From NCBI GenBank assembly GCA_965225935.1, contig CBDDCC010000010.1:186001-250000 (forward strand): 64,000 nucleotides of DNA. The letters are read 5' to 3'. Positions 48,663 through 57,777 of this stretch are shown piece by piece. The first letter of the stretch is position 1, and the number at the start of each line of letters is the position of its first letter. Made by a program: the position numbers and the translations under genes. Source of the stretch: CALJXB01 sp965225935. Lineage in GTDB: Bacteria > Pseudomonadota > Alphaproteobacteria > Kiloniellales > JAKSDN01. The notes under the pieces were generated by a model that ran no database searches, was not told the DNA's origin, and worked only from the letters and a program-made list of their open reading frames with translations.

Positions 48663-49811
48663 ATGGACGGGGCGCCGCGCTTCATCGGCAGCGAGATCTA
48701 CCGCAGCTCCAGCTACGGCTCGGGCCATCCCCTGGCGATCCCGCGGGTCTCGACGGTGATGGACCTCAGCCGGGCGCTCGGCTGGCTGCCGGACAAGCAG
48801 TATGTCGACAGCCCCCGGGCGAGCCCGGACCAGCTCGCCCGCTTCCACGAGCGGGACTACATCGCCGCCGTCGAGGCGGCCGAGGCCCACCAGGCGGTGA
48901 GCCCGGACGAGGCCGAGCGCTACAACCTGGGCCGCAACGGCAACCCGGTCTTTCCGGAGATCTTCCGCCGGCCGGCCACGGCCTGCGGCGGCGCGATCCT
49001 GGGGGCCGAGCTGATCCTCGAGGGCGGCACGGTCTTCTCGCCCGCCGGCGGCACCCACCACGGCCAGCGCGACCGGGCGAGCGGCTTCTGCTACTTCAAC
49101 GACCCGGCGCTGGCCATCCTCCGGTTGCTGGACGGTGGCCTCGAGCGGGTCTTCTATCTGGACGTCGACGCCCACCACGGCGACGGCGTCCAGGCGGCCT
49201 TCGCCGGGGATGCCCGGGTCTTCACGGTCTCCCTGCACGAGGCCGGGCGCTGGCCCATGATGGCGAGGGAGGAGACAGGCGCGGGCTCGGCCGAGGACCG
49301 GGGCGGCGGCCAGGCCCGCAACCTGCCGGTGCCTGCCGGCTTCGGCGACGCGGAAATGGCCTACCTCCTGGAGCGAGCCATACTGCCGCTCGCCCGGGAC
49401 TTCGCGCCCGAGGCGGTGGTCCTCCAGTGCGGCGCCGACGGTCTGGCCGACGACCCCCAGAGCCGGCTTGAGCTTTCCAACCGGGCGCTCTGGGGCGCGG
49501 TCGAGGCGGCCAGGAACCTCGCACCGCGGCTGTTGGTGCTGGGCGGGGGCGGCTACAATCCCTGGTCGGTGGCGCGCTGCTGGACCGGCGTTTGGGGTCT
49601 GCTGAACGGCCGGGAGGTCCCGGAGCGCCTGCCGCCGCAGGCCGAGGAGATCCTGCGCAGCCTTATCTGGCGGCACCGGCGGGGGCGGACACCGCCCGAG
49701 CACTGGTTCACGAGCCTGGCCGATCCGCCACGAAGGGGCGGGGCCCGGGCGAGCGGGCCCGAGGTTCGTCCGGCCGTCCGCGCACTGCCGGAACTGGTGT
49801 TGGAAACGTGA
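48663..49811 (+). CDS. Histone deacetylase / AcuC-family deacetylase
   Basis: 382 residues of the HDAC/AcuC/acetylpolyamine amidohydrolase superfamily. The active site is complete: GGTHHG with His132 and His133, zinc ligands Asp167 and His171 in DVDAHHGDGVQ with Asp169, the third ligand region in QCGADGLADDPQSRLELS, and GGGGYN with the transition-state Tyr. The start, SEIYRSSSYGSGHPLAIPRVSTVMDL, is AcuC-like. It removes acetyl from lysine side chains (for example acetyl-CoA synthetase) or possibly acetylpolyamines. It overlaps the short leader of the DUF192 gene. Confidence 0.92.
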   Translation: MDGAPRFIGSEIYRSSSYGSGHPLAIPRVSTVMDLSRALGWLPDKQYVDSPRASPDQLARFHERDYIAAVEAAEAHQAVSPDEAERYNLGRNGNPVFPEIFRRPATACGGAILGAELILEGGTVFSPAGGTHHGQRDRASGFCYFNDPALAILRLLDGGLERVFYLDVDAHHGDGVQAAFAGDARVFTVSLHEAGRWPMMAREETGAGSAEDRGGGQARNLPVPAGFGDAEMAYLLERAILPLARDFAPEAVVLQCGADGLADDPQSRLELSNRALWGAVEAARNLAPRLLVLGGGGYNPWSVARCWTGVWGLLNGREVPERLPPQAEEILRSLIWRHRRGRTPPEHWFTSLADPPRRGGARASGPEVRPAVRALPELVLET

Positions 49812-49822
49812 AGGACCGTTCG

Positions 49823-50314
49823 ATGGGGCAGGGTGCGCCGGTTCGCCGGTTTTTTGCTGGACTATGGCTGTTGGCTCTGCTGCTCGCGGCCGTGCCTGCT
49901 CCGGCCCAGGACGGCCTCGTCAGCTTCGAGCGGGACAGCCTGCTCCTGCGCACCAGCGATGGGGCCGAGCACGCCTTCGAGATCGAGCTGGCCCTCGACC
50001 GCAAGCAGCATTCCCAGGGGCTCATGTACCGCCAGAGCCTTCCGGCGGACGCCGGCATGCTGTTCGTCTACCGGCCGGCCCGCCGGGTCGGCATGTGGAT
50101 GCGCAACACCTACATCCCCCTCGACATGCTGTTCATCGCCGAGGACGGAGAGATCGTGAAGGTGGTGCAGCGGACCGTGCCACTGTCGCTCACCCCGATC
50201 GAATCGGATCAGCGCGTGCGGGGGGTGCTCGAGGTGAACGGCGGGACCGTCAAGCGTCTGGGAATCAAGCCGGGCGACCGCGTGGTCCACCCGGCCTTCG
50301 AGTCCGGTTCCTGA
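49823..50314 (+). CDS. DUF192-family exported protein
   Basis: 163 residues. The ATG at 49823 has AAGGA at seven bases; a GTG at 49808 overlapping the previous stop is an alternative. A signal peptide (RRFFAGLWLLALLLAAVPAPAQ) precedes a single DUF192 domain with the family marks QHSQGLMYRQSLPADAGMLFVY, VGMWMRNTYIPLDMLFI and GVLEVNGGTVKRLGIKPGD. The domain's molecular function is not established. Coupled to the deacetylase gene upstream. Confidence 0.9.
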   Translation: MGQGAPVRRFFAGLWLLALLLAAVPAPAQDGLVSFERDSLLLRTSDGAEHAFEIELALDRKQHSQGLMYRQSLPADAGMLFVYRPARRVGMWMRNTYIPLDMLFIAEDGEIVKVVQRTVPLSLTPIESDQRVRGVLEVNGGTVKRLGIKPGDRVVHPAFESGS

Positions 50315-50357
50315 TAGAGATGTGGGAGGAGGCGCCGCGGGACGGCGGCGGCTTGGT

Positions 50358-50651
50358 CTAGGCCTCCGGCTCCTTGGCCAGCTGCTCGAACATGCGCCAG
50401 CCTTCGCCGGCGGCCACCAGGCAGCTCATGCCCTTGGGCGAGGTGATGATGATCGACCAGGTTTCGCCGTCGCCGGTCGAAAGCACCTCCACCAGTCCGC
50501 CGTTGTTGGCCACGCCCACCGCGACCGGCGCCTCGGAATACTTTTGCGACAGCAGTTCCAACACCGTCTCGCGGGTGTTGCATTGCGGCGCGGCGAGGGC
50601 GGACGCAGACGCCAACGTGAGGACCGTGCCAACAACCAGGGACTTCCACAT
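50358..50651 (-). CDS. Small exported protein of unknown function
   Basis: 97 residues from ATG 50651. A signal peptide (WKSLVVGTVLTLASASALA) is followed by a compact domain QCNTRETVLELLSQKYSEAPVAVGVANNGGLVEVLSTGDGETWSIIITSPKGMSCLVAAGEGWRMFE with two cysteines that may pair. This pattern recurs in alphaproteobacterial genomes as a short periplasmic protein; I cannot name a function. It is convergent with the DUF192 gene (43-bp gap). Confidence 0.8.
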   Translation of the reverse strand: MWKSLVVGTVLTLASASALAAPQCNTRETVLELLSQKYSEAPVAVGVANNGGLVEVLSTGDGETWSIIITSPKGMSCLVAAGEGWRMFEQLAKEPEA

Positions 50652-50825
50652 ATCGAACCTCAAGCGTTCGTTGGTCCCGACACTTCGTCGAGGCCGAGAC
50701 AACGAGTGTCCCATGCAGCCATGAAGAGGACCTTAAGAAGAGGCTAAGGACTCCTTAACCACGGCGATCCGCGGAATCCCTGGATTTCCCCGAGGCCTAG
50801 GGGCGCAAACCGCGAGAGGAGGGAG

Positions 50826-51488
50826 TCAGCGTTTGCGCGCCAGGGTGAGGCCGTCGCCGACCGGCAGCAGGGCGATGCTCACCCGTTCGTCGCCGTGGAT
50901 TTTCGCGTTGAGAGTGCGCAGGGCGACGGTGTCCTCGTCGTCGCGCGCCGGGTCGGCCACGGCCCCGTCCCAGAGCACGTTGTCGATCAGCATGAGCCCT
51001 CCGGGACGCAGGAGCTCCAGCACGCGTTCGTAGTAGAGGTCGTAGTTCGTCTTGTCGGCGTCGATGAAGCCGTAGTCGAAGCGGCCGGCCTCGCCCTCCG
51101 CCAGCAGCGCGTCGAGAGTCTCGAGCGCCGGGCCCAGGCGCAGGTCGATCTTGTCGGCCAGCCCGGCCTCGTCCCAATAGCGTTGCGCGACGGCCGCCGT
51201 CTCAGGATCGATGTCGCAGGCGACGATCTTTCCGTCGGCGGGCAGCGCGCGCGCGACGGCGAGGGCGCTGTAGCCGGTGAAGGTGCCCACCTCGATCACC
51301 CGGCGGGCGCCGATCAGCTCCGCCAGCAGGGCCATGAACTGGCCCTGGTCGGGTGCGATCTGCATCATGGAGCGCGGCATCCCGGCGGTCTCCTCCCGCA
51401 GGCGGGCGAGCAGCGGCGGCTCGCGCAGGGAGACCTCGAGCAGATAGTCGTAGAGCGCATCGGTCAGGGTGACGGTCTTCCTGGGCAT
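50826..51488 (-). CDS. SAM-dependent O-methyltransferase (COMT/Methyltransf_3 family)
   Basis: 220 residues. Family marks: VIEVGTFTGYSALAVARALP (motif I), VACDIDPETAAVAQRYWDEAGL, FDYGFIDADKTNYDLYYERVLELLRPGGLMLIDNVLWDGAV (metal-binding D and N of the catechol-type enzymes) and VALRTLNAKIHGDERVSIALLPVGDGLTLARKR at the end. Such cation-dependent enzymes methylate catechols or related hydroxylated aromatics; the acceptor here is unknown. Single gene. Confidence 0.93.
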   Translation of the reverse strand: MPRKTVTLTDALYDYLLEVSLREPPLLARLREETAGMPRSMMQIAPDQGQFMALLAELIGARRVIEVGTFTGYSALAVARALPADGKIVACDIDPETAAVAQRYWDEAGLADKIDLRLGPALETLDALLAEGEAGRFDYGFIDADKTNYDLYYERVLELLRPGGLMLIDNVLWDGAVADPARDDEDTVALRTLNAKIHGDERVSIALLPVGDGLTLARKR

Positions 51489-52122
51489 ACCGGTGACAAC
51501 TCCATCCAGGTTGATCTTCGGAGGAGGGGAGACGGCGAGCCATGAACGGGTATGGAGGCTCTCCGCGAAATCGCGCCAGCAGCGCGCCCGACTATCCTAG
51601 GTCATTTCGGGCGGCCCGCCAGTCGATTGTGACCATGCGGCGAAAGCGGCTCTGGAGAGCCGAGGGTCGACGAGGGCAACTGGCATGCGGTCCCGTCGAC
51701 TCATCGGCACTCACTGATATCGATATATTTATTGAAATACAGCTAGATAAATGAGTTTTCTTATATATAAAGCTATCTATGAGGTATGCATTTTATTTCC
51801 GAATAAACAACAAGTTACATAGATAAATTGCTTCTTCAATGCAGACATTACTATCGTTGGGATGTCGTTTCAGTCTAGTTTCAGAGATTAGGTCTATTCA
51901 CAGTGACAAATATCTGAAACTACTCCCATTAGCTCTAGTGTAAGGCAACGGATGGAGAATGCGATCCATTGGTACGGGCCGGACTCTGACGCCCTCGCAA
52001 TGCCATTTTTTGGAGGAATTTGAGAGGCTTACACGCTTTCTTAAGCCGCGCCGACTATTCCGGCACCTGGGGCGCAAAGGCTCTGGGAGACGGGCCTTCG
52101 CGCGTAGGCGGCTGGCGGCGAG
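51489..52122. other. 634-bp gap, strongly AT-rich between 51715 and 51950, no gene seen
   Basis: The composition drops sharply within this gap (runs such as TTCTTATATATAAAGC). No ORF with an SD is present and no tRNA or repeat was found. With the second AT-rich gap 53428-53557 it brackets the OmpA-family gene, which suggests an inserted segment or a region of regulatory DNA. Confidence 0.5.
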
Positions 52123-53427
52123 ATGGCGGCGGAAAGAGGCACGAGCGGGTTGCTACAAAGCGCGCTCCGGCAGGTCCGGTTGCGGGCCGCCGTCGTGCTG
52201 CGCTTCGCCGTCTGCTGGGCCACCGTGGCGCTTGCCGGTTGCGTCGGCTTCGACGTGGAAGCCGTGCGCGAGCTAGATCCCGAAACGAACGACGCCTTCA
52301 GCCGCACCCTGGCGGAGGAGTACCGCGACTTCGCCCTTGTCGAGGCCGACGAGATGGCCGACTGGTTCGTCGCCGACCACTTCGCGCGCAAGAGCCTGCG
52401 GGCAGGTGCGGGCGAGGCCGTCGAGCCCGAGGCGCTCGAGGACTGGCGATTGCCCCGCGAGGCCCTGCCACAGCTTCAGGAGGCCCGCCAGGTGCTGGTC
52501 ACGGCCCTGGAGGAACGCGGCGCGGACGACGAGGCGGCGGAGCTCGCGGCGTGGGCCCAAAGCCGCTTCGACTGCTGGGTCGAGCAGCAGGAAGAGAACC
52601 ACCAGTGGGATGACATTGCCGAGTGTCGCGACGGATTCTACCGCAATATCAGAGATCTGAGCATTCATCTTGAGGCGCTGCGTAAGGCCGACCTCAAGGC
52701 AGCCGCCCTGCCGGAGCCGGCCCCGGCGCCGGAGGAAGACGAGGGCGTGCCCTTCGCCGTCACCCTGTTCGACTTCGACAGCGCCGCCCTCAGTGGCTCC
52801 GGCCGGGTCGCCGTGCAGGCTGCGGCCGAAGAAGCCGCACGCGCCCCGGAGGCCCGCGTCGTCGTGATCGGCCATACGGACCGTAGCGGCCCGGACGCCT
52901 ATAACCTGGAGCTGTCCCTTCGCCGGGGCGACGTCGTGCGCGAGGCCCTAATCGCCGACGGGGTCGAGGCGGCGCGGATCGAGGTCACCGCCCGCGGCGA
53001 ATGGGACCCGGCCGTGCCGACCGCCGACGGTGTGCGCGAGCCGGCCAACCGAAGGGTCGAAATTTTCTTCCAGCAGGAGGCGGCGGCGCCAGCGCCGACC
53101 TCCCAGCACACGCAGATGCCGCTGGCGCCGGCCGGGCAAGAAGCCGACGCACAAGACGCGTCGCCGGTCGTTGGACGGGCGGACGTCGATGCTGCTCCTG
53201 GAGCGCCCATGCCCCGGCCGGCGCTCGCGTGGCTGCCAGCAGAGGGGATCTCGGCCGCCATCCTGCCCGATCCCGGCTGCGTCCCCACGCCGCGCTGTCT
53301 CGCGGGTGGGCTCAGGGACGGTCCCCCGGCCCGGCGGCTGCGTCCGGCGCCCGCCAAGGCGACCGGTCCGCCCGGACCTCTGAGACCGGCGCGTCCGTTG
53401 CCGAACAATCTGCTGCGCAGCCATTGA
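52123..53427 (+). CDS. OmpA-family lipoprotein with an unusual C-terminal tail
   Basis: 434 residues. A long basic N-terminus and hydrophobic span lead to a lipobox (VALAGC, Cys40). Residues 45-205 form an alpha-helical domain with two cysteines (FDCW, AECRDG). Residues 210-325 are an OmpA C-terminal peptidoglycan-binding domain (VTLFDFDSAALSGSGRVAV, VIGHTDRSGPDAYNLELSLRRGDVVREAL, and RRVEIFF). The D and R that bind diaminopimelate are present in GHTDRSGPDAYNLxLSxRR. The last 105 residues are Pro/Ala/Arg-rich without recognisable structure and look like read-through of former non-coding DNA, possibly after loss of an original stop or a frameshift. Start codon choice is uncertain. Confidence 0.82.
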   Translation: MAAERGTSGLLQSALRQVRLRAAVVLRFAVCWATVALAGCVGFDVEAVRELDPETNDAFSRTLAEEYRDFALVEADEMADWFVADHFARKSLRAGAGEAVEPEALEDWRLPREALPQLQEARQVLVTALEERGADDEAAELAAWAQSRFDCWVEQQEENHQWDDIAECRDGFYRNIRDLSIHLEALRKADLKAAALPEPAPAPEEDEGVPFAVTLFDFDSAALSGSGRVAVQAAAEEAARAPEARVVVIGHTDRSGPDAYNLELSLRRGDVVREALIADGVEAARIEVTARGEWDPAVPTADGVREPANRRVEIFFQQEAAAPAPTSQHTQMPLAPAGQEADAQDASPVVGRADVDAAPGAPMPRPALAWLPAEGISAAILPDPGCVPTPRCLAGGLRDGPPARRLRPAPAKATGPPGPLRPARPLPNNLLRSH

Positions 53428-53557
53428 GGGATCGCCAGCGGTTCAGCATGAGTGAACGAGAAGTTCGATCGTTTAATAAGTATGTCAATATGATATGATG
53501 TATTTTTAATGTATAGTCTAAATAAGAATCCGTTCTCGTTTCCCGACGTGCACCAAA

Positions 53558-56500
53558 TCAGCCATGGATCGAGCCGCCGTTGCGGTGGGCCGCGAGCTGC
53601 CGCTGGGCCTGACGGGCGTCGGTCTGCTCGAACAGGCTGATGGCGCCGGCCACGGTCTCCGGATCGGTCTCGGATCGCCCCTGGCCGCTCAGTAAATAGA
53701 GAGCGGCGAAGGTCAGGCGGTCGAAACCGGCCGCCCGGCAGGCGAGGGCCAGCATCTCGCCGCTGGGGTCGTTCAGAAGCTCTCTGAGAGACGGTGCAGA
53801 AATATCTGATAAACCGGCAAACTCCCTATTCGCCACATCCCAGTCCTTGCGCCGGACCGCTTCCACGATTTCGGCCGGTGTTGCCGCCTCGAATGGTCGC
53901 GCCGAGGTCGACGGGCGTTCCGCCACCGGGGCGGCGGCCGGCTTGCCGGGCGTCTCGGCGGTTGCCGACCCGCGTTCGTTAGCGGGCGGCGGCGAGACGG
54001 GCTGGACGGATTCGGGAGCGGGTGGCGGTGTCTCGGGCATGGCGGGTTGGACGGACTCCCGCGGAGCTCTTTGCGGGGCCGGAGCGCTTGTCGCTTCGGC
54101 GGTGTCGGCGGAACGCGATCCCCCACGACTCCGTATGGCGAAGGCGACAAGTGCGACGAACATCAGGCCCGCCAGGACCGAGACGATCATCGTGTTCGTC
54201 GTCGAGGGTCCGCGCTCCGTGCCGGCGGTGGCTCCTTCGGCTTCGGGCGTGGCCGAAGGAGAGGCGCCGGCCTGACGGCGCAGGTCCTCGGCCTCGGCTT
54301 GCAGGCGCTGCAGTGCGTCCTGGCTCTCGGCCAGCGCGGCGCGGGCTTCCCGCGCGGCGCGGTCGGCCGCAGCGGCGGCGGCTTCCGCTTCCCCGGCCCG
54401 GGTCGCAGCGGCGGTTGCCTGCTCGCGGGCCGCCGCGACGGCGCTGCCGGTTTCGGCCAAGTCGGTCTCCAGCTCGCGCGTGCGCGCCTGTTCCTGCTCG
54501 AGCGCTCCGGCCGCCGCTACGGCCTCGCTGCGGAGGCCCGCCGTCTCGTCTTGCAGGCTCGCCAGTTCGCCGCGCAGCGTCTCCAGCTCCGCCCTGGTGT
54601 TCGCGGCGGCCTTGCTTTCGAGCTCGGCGGCGGCGCTGGTTTCGGCGAGCCGATCGCGCAGCGCCGCGTTCTGCGCTTCGCTCTGCTGCAACGCCTGTCG
54701 TGCCTCGGCGGCCTCGGCCGAGGCTTCACCGGCCGCGGCCTCTGCGTCCGTTGCGGCTTGGCGCGTCTCGCTCAGCGTCCGCTCCAGCTCGGTCAGCCGC
54801 GCGGCGCCGGCGTCCCGCTCGCGCTGCGCCTCATCGAGCGCCGCGCTCAAGGCGGCGGCTTCGCCCTCGGCGCCTTGCTGCAGCTCGCGCAAGCGCGCCG
54901 CGGCCGATTCCCGGGCGGCCGTCAGCGCCGCCTTGGTGTCATCAAGCTCGCTACGCAAGTCAGCCGTCGACTCCGCAGACTCGGCGGCCCGGTCCTGTGC
55001 GGCCCGAAGCTTTTCGCGCAGAGCAGTCTCCGACGCCGTGGCTTGAGCCAGCGTCTCCTGCAGCTGCTGGCTCTTCGTCTCTGCAGATTCCGTAGCTTCC
55101 GTCGCGGCGGCGAGTGCGGCTTTGGCTTCGTCGAGTTCGCTTCCGAGGCCGGTTGCCCGCGCTGCGCTCTGGTCCCGCGCCTGCTCGGCCTGTTCCAGGG
55201 ATTCCCGCAGGGCGGCGAGCTCGTCCTCGGCTCCCTGCCGTACCGCCAACAGCTGCGCCGAGGCCGATTGCCGCGCCTCAGTCAGCGCCGCCTTGGCGTC
55301 GTCGAGCTCGCCCTGCAACGAGGCTTCCGACGCGGCGACCTTGGCAAGCTCGGCGGCAAGGCGCTCGTTCTCGGCCTCCGCGGCGCCGGCTGCCGCCGAC
55401 GAGCGGCTGGCCGTCGCCTGTGCGGCCTCGGTCACGGCGGTGAGCTTCGCTTGCAGATCGGCCGCTGATCGCTGCGCTGCGGCTGCCTCTTCCCGCACCG
55501 ATGAAAGCTCATCCTGAAGAGCGCTTTCCGATGCCTTCGCCTCGGCCAGCTCAGTGGCGAGGCGTTCGTTCTCGGTTTCGGCCGAGGTCGCGGCGGTGGC
55601 CGCGGCCCCGGTCACGGCGGCAAACTTGCTTTGCAGCTCGGTCGCCGATTGCTTCGCCGCGACAGCCTCTTCCCGGGCCGTCCGCAACTCATCCTGAAGA
55701 GCGCTCTCCGACGCCTTCGCCTCGGCCAGTTCTGCGGCGAGCCGCTTGTTCTCCGTCTCGCTGGCTTCTGCCGCCGCGGACGACCGGTCGGCTGCCGCTG
55801 TCGCGGCTTCGGTCACGGCGGTGAGCTTGTTTTGCAGATCCGCTGCGTCCCGTTCGGACGCGGCGGCCTTTTCCTCGGCCGTCCGCAGCGCCGCGCGCAC
55901 GGCGGTCTCCGAAGCCTTGGTCCGCGCCAGCTCGGCGGTCAGCTTTTCGTTTCTGGCCTGTGCCGCCTCGGTCTCTTCGGTTGCCAGCCGGGCCGCCTCC
56001 TGGGCCGCGGTCAAATCGGCCTGCGCGGCCGCGAGGGTTTTGGCGCTGGCTGCGGCGGCGGCTTGCTGCTCGGCGAGCTCGGCGCTCAGGCCCGCGCTGC
56101 GGGTCGCCGCCTGCTCGCGGTCTTGCGCCGCAGCTGCCTGGCTTGCGGCCGCGGCCGCGCCGGCCGCCGTCAGTTGGTCCTGCAAGTCGGCGGCGGTGCG
56201 CTCGGCCTCGGAGAGGCGGGTTTGGCCATCGCGCACCTGGGCCTTCAGGTCCTCTTCCAGGGAGTTGGCCGCTGCGAGGGTCTTGGTCAGCTCCTCGACG
56301 GAGGTCCGCAAGCCTGCGGCCACCCCCCTGGCGGTCTCGGCGTCGCTGGCGGCGGTGGCGAGGGCACTGGCTTGCTCTTCGCCGGCCTTGGCCGCTGCCG
56401 CGACCTTCTGTTCCAGGTCGTCGGCCTCTTCCCAGGCGGCTTCCGCGGCCCGCTCGGCCGTCGCCAGCTGGGCCTGCAGCAGGGCCGCCTCGCTCTCACT

Positions 56501-57715
56501 GTCGGCCAGGGCGCCTTCCAGCTCCGTCAGCCGCGCCCTCAGGGCCGCGGTCTCTTCGTCCTCCGCGTCTTGATCCGCGGCGCCTTCTTCCGCCGGCTCT
56601 CCGACCTCGGGTTCTGACACGGTCGCCATCGGGGGCGGAGCGGAGGTCTCCAATGGGGACTGCGGCCCGGAAGAAGCATTGGGCTCCGCCGCCTCGGATT
56701 CGGGTGTGGTCACCTGTGAAGGCGTGGCCGCGAATCGCTCGGGTTTCAGGGGCGCCCCGGCAATGCGGGGCAGGGCGGGCGGCGGCCGACGGGGTGCCAG
56801 CAGCAGCCAAGTGCGCTCGGGCGCCGTCTTCTCGATCCGCGGCCGGTAGACCGACCAGTCCGACTGCAGGCGGGCGGCGAGCCCGGCGGTGGCGGCGTCC
56901 TCGGAGGCCGCGCCCAGCAGCTCGGCGACTTGCCCCTCGAGGCTCTGGGCCCGGTCGCGCCAGAGGGCGGCGTTCGCCGACTGGGCTGTGGCGGCCTCGA
57001 GCAGGCTGGCGCGCAGGAAGAGGTCCTTGAGGAAGCCGTAGCGGGTCAGCACCGTCGCACCCGGCGAGCCGGCCGCAGCCGAGCGGGCGTCGATCACGCC
57101 GATGCTCCTGCGATGCTGCTCGAACCAGGCGCGGCTGGCGTTCGGGTCGAGGCCGCGCCAGGCGTCGAACAGCAGGCCCGCCAGGCGCGCGACGTCGGGC
57201 CAGTCGTCGCCCAGGCGCCGCTGTTTGCGCACCTCCGCGGCGTTCCAGCCGCCGGCGAGGCTGGAGTCCACCCAGATCTCCCGGCCGCGGCGCGAGGCTG
57301 CCAGGCTGCCGCCGTCGGAGACGACGATGCGCACGCGCCCTACGCCGATGGCTGCGGCAAGAGCAGCACCAGCGGCGCCGTGGGCGGTCTCGGCCTGAGC
57401 CCAGACCAGGCTCGCGCCGGTATTCGGATCGGTCGCCGCAAGCTTGCCGAAAAAGTAGGCCTGGTCGTCGATCAGCCCGGCGGCGCGGGCGAGGTCGGCC
57501 TCGGTCAGCCAGCCGGCGTCGTCACCCGACGGCCGGTAGGCGCGAGGCCCTGCAAGGCGCCGCCATTCGGCGTCCGGCAACTTCGCCGCCGCCTCTTGGG
57601 CGAGAACCGTCCCGGCATCGCTCGGAAGTCCGGGGGCGAGCAAGACCGGTGCCAGGCCCAACAGCGCGGCAAGAGCGACGGACAACAGCTTCCTGCTGCG
57701 GCTTCGCTTCCTCAT
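53558..57715 (-). CDS. Very long coiled-coil membrane protein with an exported N-terminal domain
   Basis: 1385 residues from ATG 57715 (GGGGGAG SD); ATG 57736 is an alternative. After a signal sequence (LLSVALAALLGLAPVLLAPG), residues 45-290 form a globular domain of unknown family. A Pro-rich linker and about 780 residues of Ala/Glu-rich coiled coil follow, partly as tandem repeats. A membrane span lies near residue 1190 (NTMIVSVLAGLMFVALVAFAI). The cytoplasmic C-terminus ends in a helical domain resembling DUF2336-type repeats (FAGLSDISAPSLRELLNDPSGEMLALACRAAGFDRLTFAALYLLSGQG). So most of the coiled coil would lie in the periplasm, with a cytoplasmic tail. A structural or mechanical envelope role is an inference; no close named relative is recognised. 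Confidence 0.75.
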   Translation of the reverse strand: MRKRSRSRKLLSVALAALLGLAPVLLAPGLPSDAGTVLAQEAAAKLPDAEWRRLAGPRAYRPSGDDAGWLTEADLARAAGLIDDQAYFFGKLAATDPNTGASLVWAQAETAHGAAGAALAAAIGVGRVRIVVSDGGSLAASRRGREIWVDSSLAGGWNAAEVRKQRRLGDDWPDVARLAGLLFDAWRGLDPNASRAWFEQHRRSIGVIDARSAAAGSPGATVLTRYGFLKDLFLRASLLEAATAQSANAALWRDRAQSLEGQVAELLGAASEDAATAGLAARLQSDWSVYRPRIEKTAPERTWLLLAPRRPPPALPRIAGAPLKPERFAATPSQVTTPESEAAEPNASSGPQSPLETSAPPPMATVSEPEVGEPAEEGAADQDAEDEETAALRARLTELEGALADSESEAALLQAQLATAERAAEAAWEEADDLEQKVAAAAKAGEEQASALATAASDAETARGVAAGLRTSVEELTKTLAAANSLEEDLKAQVRDGQTRLSEAERTAADLQDQLTAAGAAAAASQAAAAQDREQAATRSAGLSAELAEQQAAAAASAKTLAAAQADLTAAQEAARLATEETEAAQARNEKLTAELARTKASETAVRAALRTAEEKAAASERDAADLQNKLTAVTEAATAAADRSSAAAEASETENKRLAAELAEAKASESALQDELRTAREEAVAAKQSATELQSKFAAVTGAAATAATSAETENERLATELAEAKASESALQDELSSVREEAAAAQRSAADLQAKLTAVTEAAQATASRSSAAAGAAEAENERLAAELAKVAASEASLQGELDDAKAALTEARQSASAQLLAVRQGAEDELAALRESLEQAEQARDQSAARATGLGSELDEAKAALAAATEATESAETKSQQLQETLAQATASETALREKLRAAQDRAAESAESTADLRSELDDTKAALTAARESAAARLRELQQGAEGEAAALSAALDEAQRERDAGAARLTELERTLSETRQAATDAEAAAGEASAEAAEARQALQQSEAQNAALRDRLAETSAAAELESKAAANTRAELETLRGELASLQDETAGLRSEAVAAAGALEQEQARTRELETDLAETGSAVAAAREQATAAATRAGEAEAAAAAADRAAREARAALAESQDALQRLQAEAEDLRRQAGASPSATPEAEGATAGTERGPSTTNTMIVSVLAGLMFVALVAFAIRSRGGSRSADTAEATSAPAPQRAPRESVQPAMPETPPPAPESVQPVSPPPANERGSATAETPGKPAAAPVAERPSTSARPFEAATPAEIVEAVRRKDWDVANREFAGLSDISAPSLRELLNDPSGEMLALACRAAGFDRLTFAALYLLSGQGRSETDPETVAGAISLFEQTDARQAQRQLAAHRNGGSIHG
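55498..55760. repeat. 180-bp tandem repeat inside the coiled-coil gene
   Basis: 55501-55560 and 55681-55740 align without gaps at an exact 180-bp offset with high identity, encoding two copies of SALQDELR/S plus AELAEAKASE. Weaker copies continue on both sides (for example around 55431 and 55810). The unit is 60 residues. It shows that the coiled coil grew by duplication. Confidence 0.7.
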
Positions 57716-57777
57716 GCTCCCCCACGGACTGGCCACCAGGAGGCGTCCAAATCGCCTCCGCCGGCAAAAACGTGCGT

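Noticed and set aside
54047..55468. Plus-strand frame of 473 codons with Gly/Leu/Arg repeats opposite the coiled-coil gene
   Set aside because: The repeats are the reverse complement of the coiled-coil repeats; no SD or signal is present.
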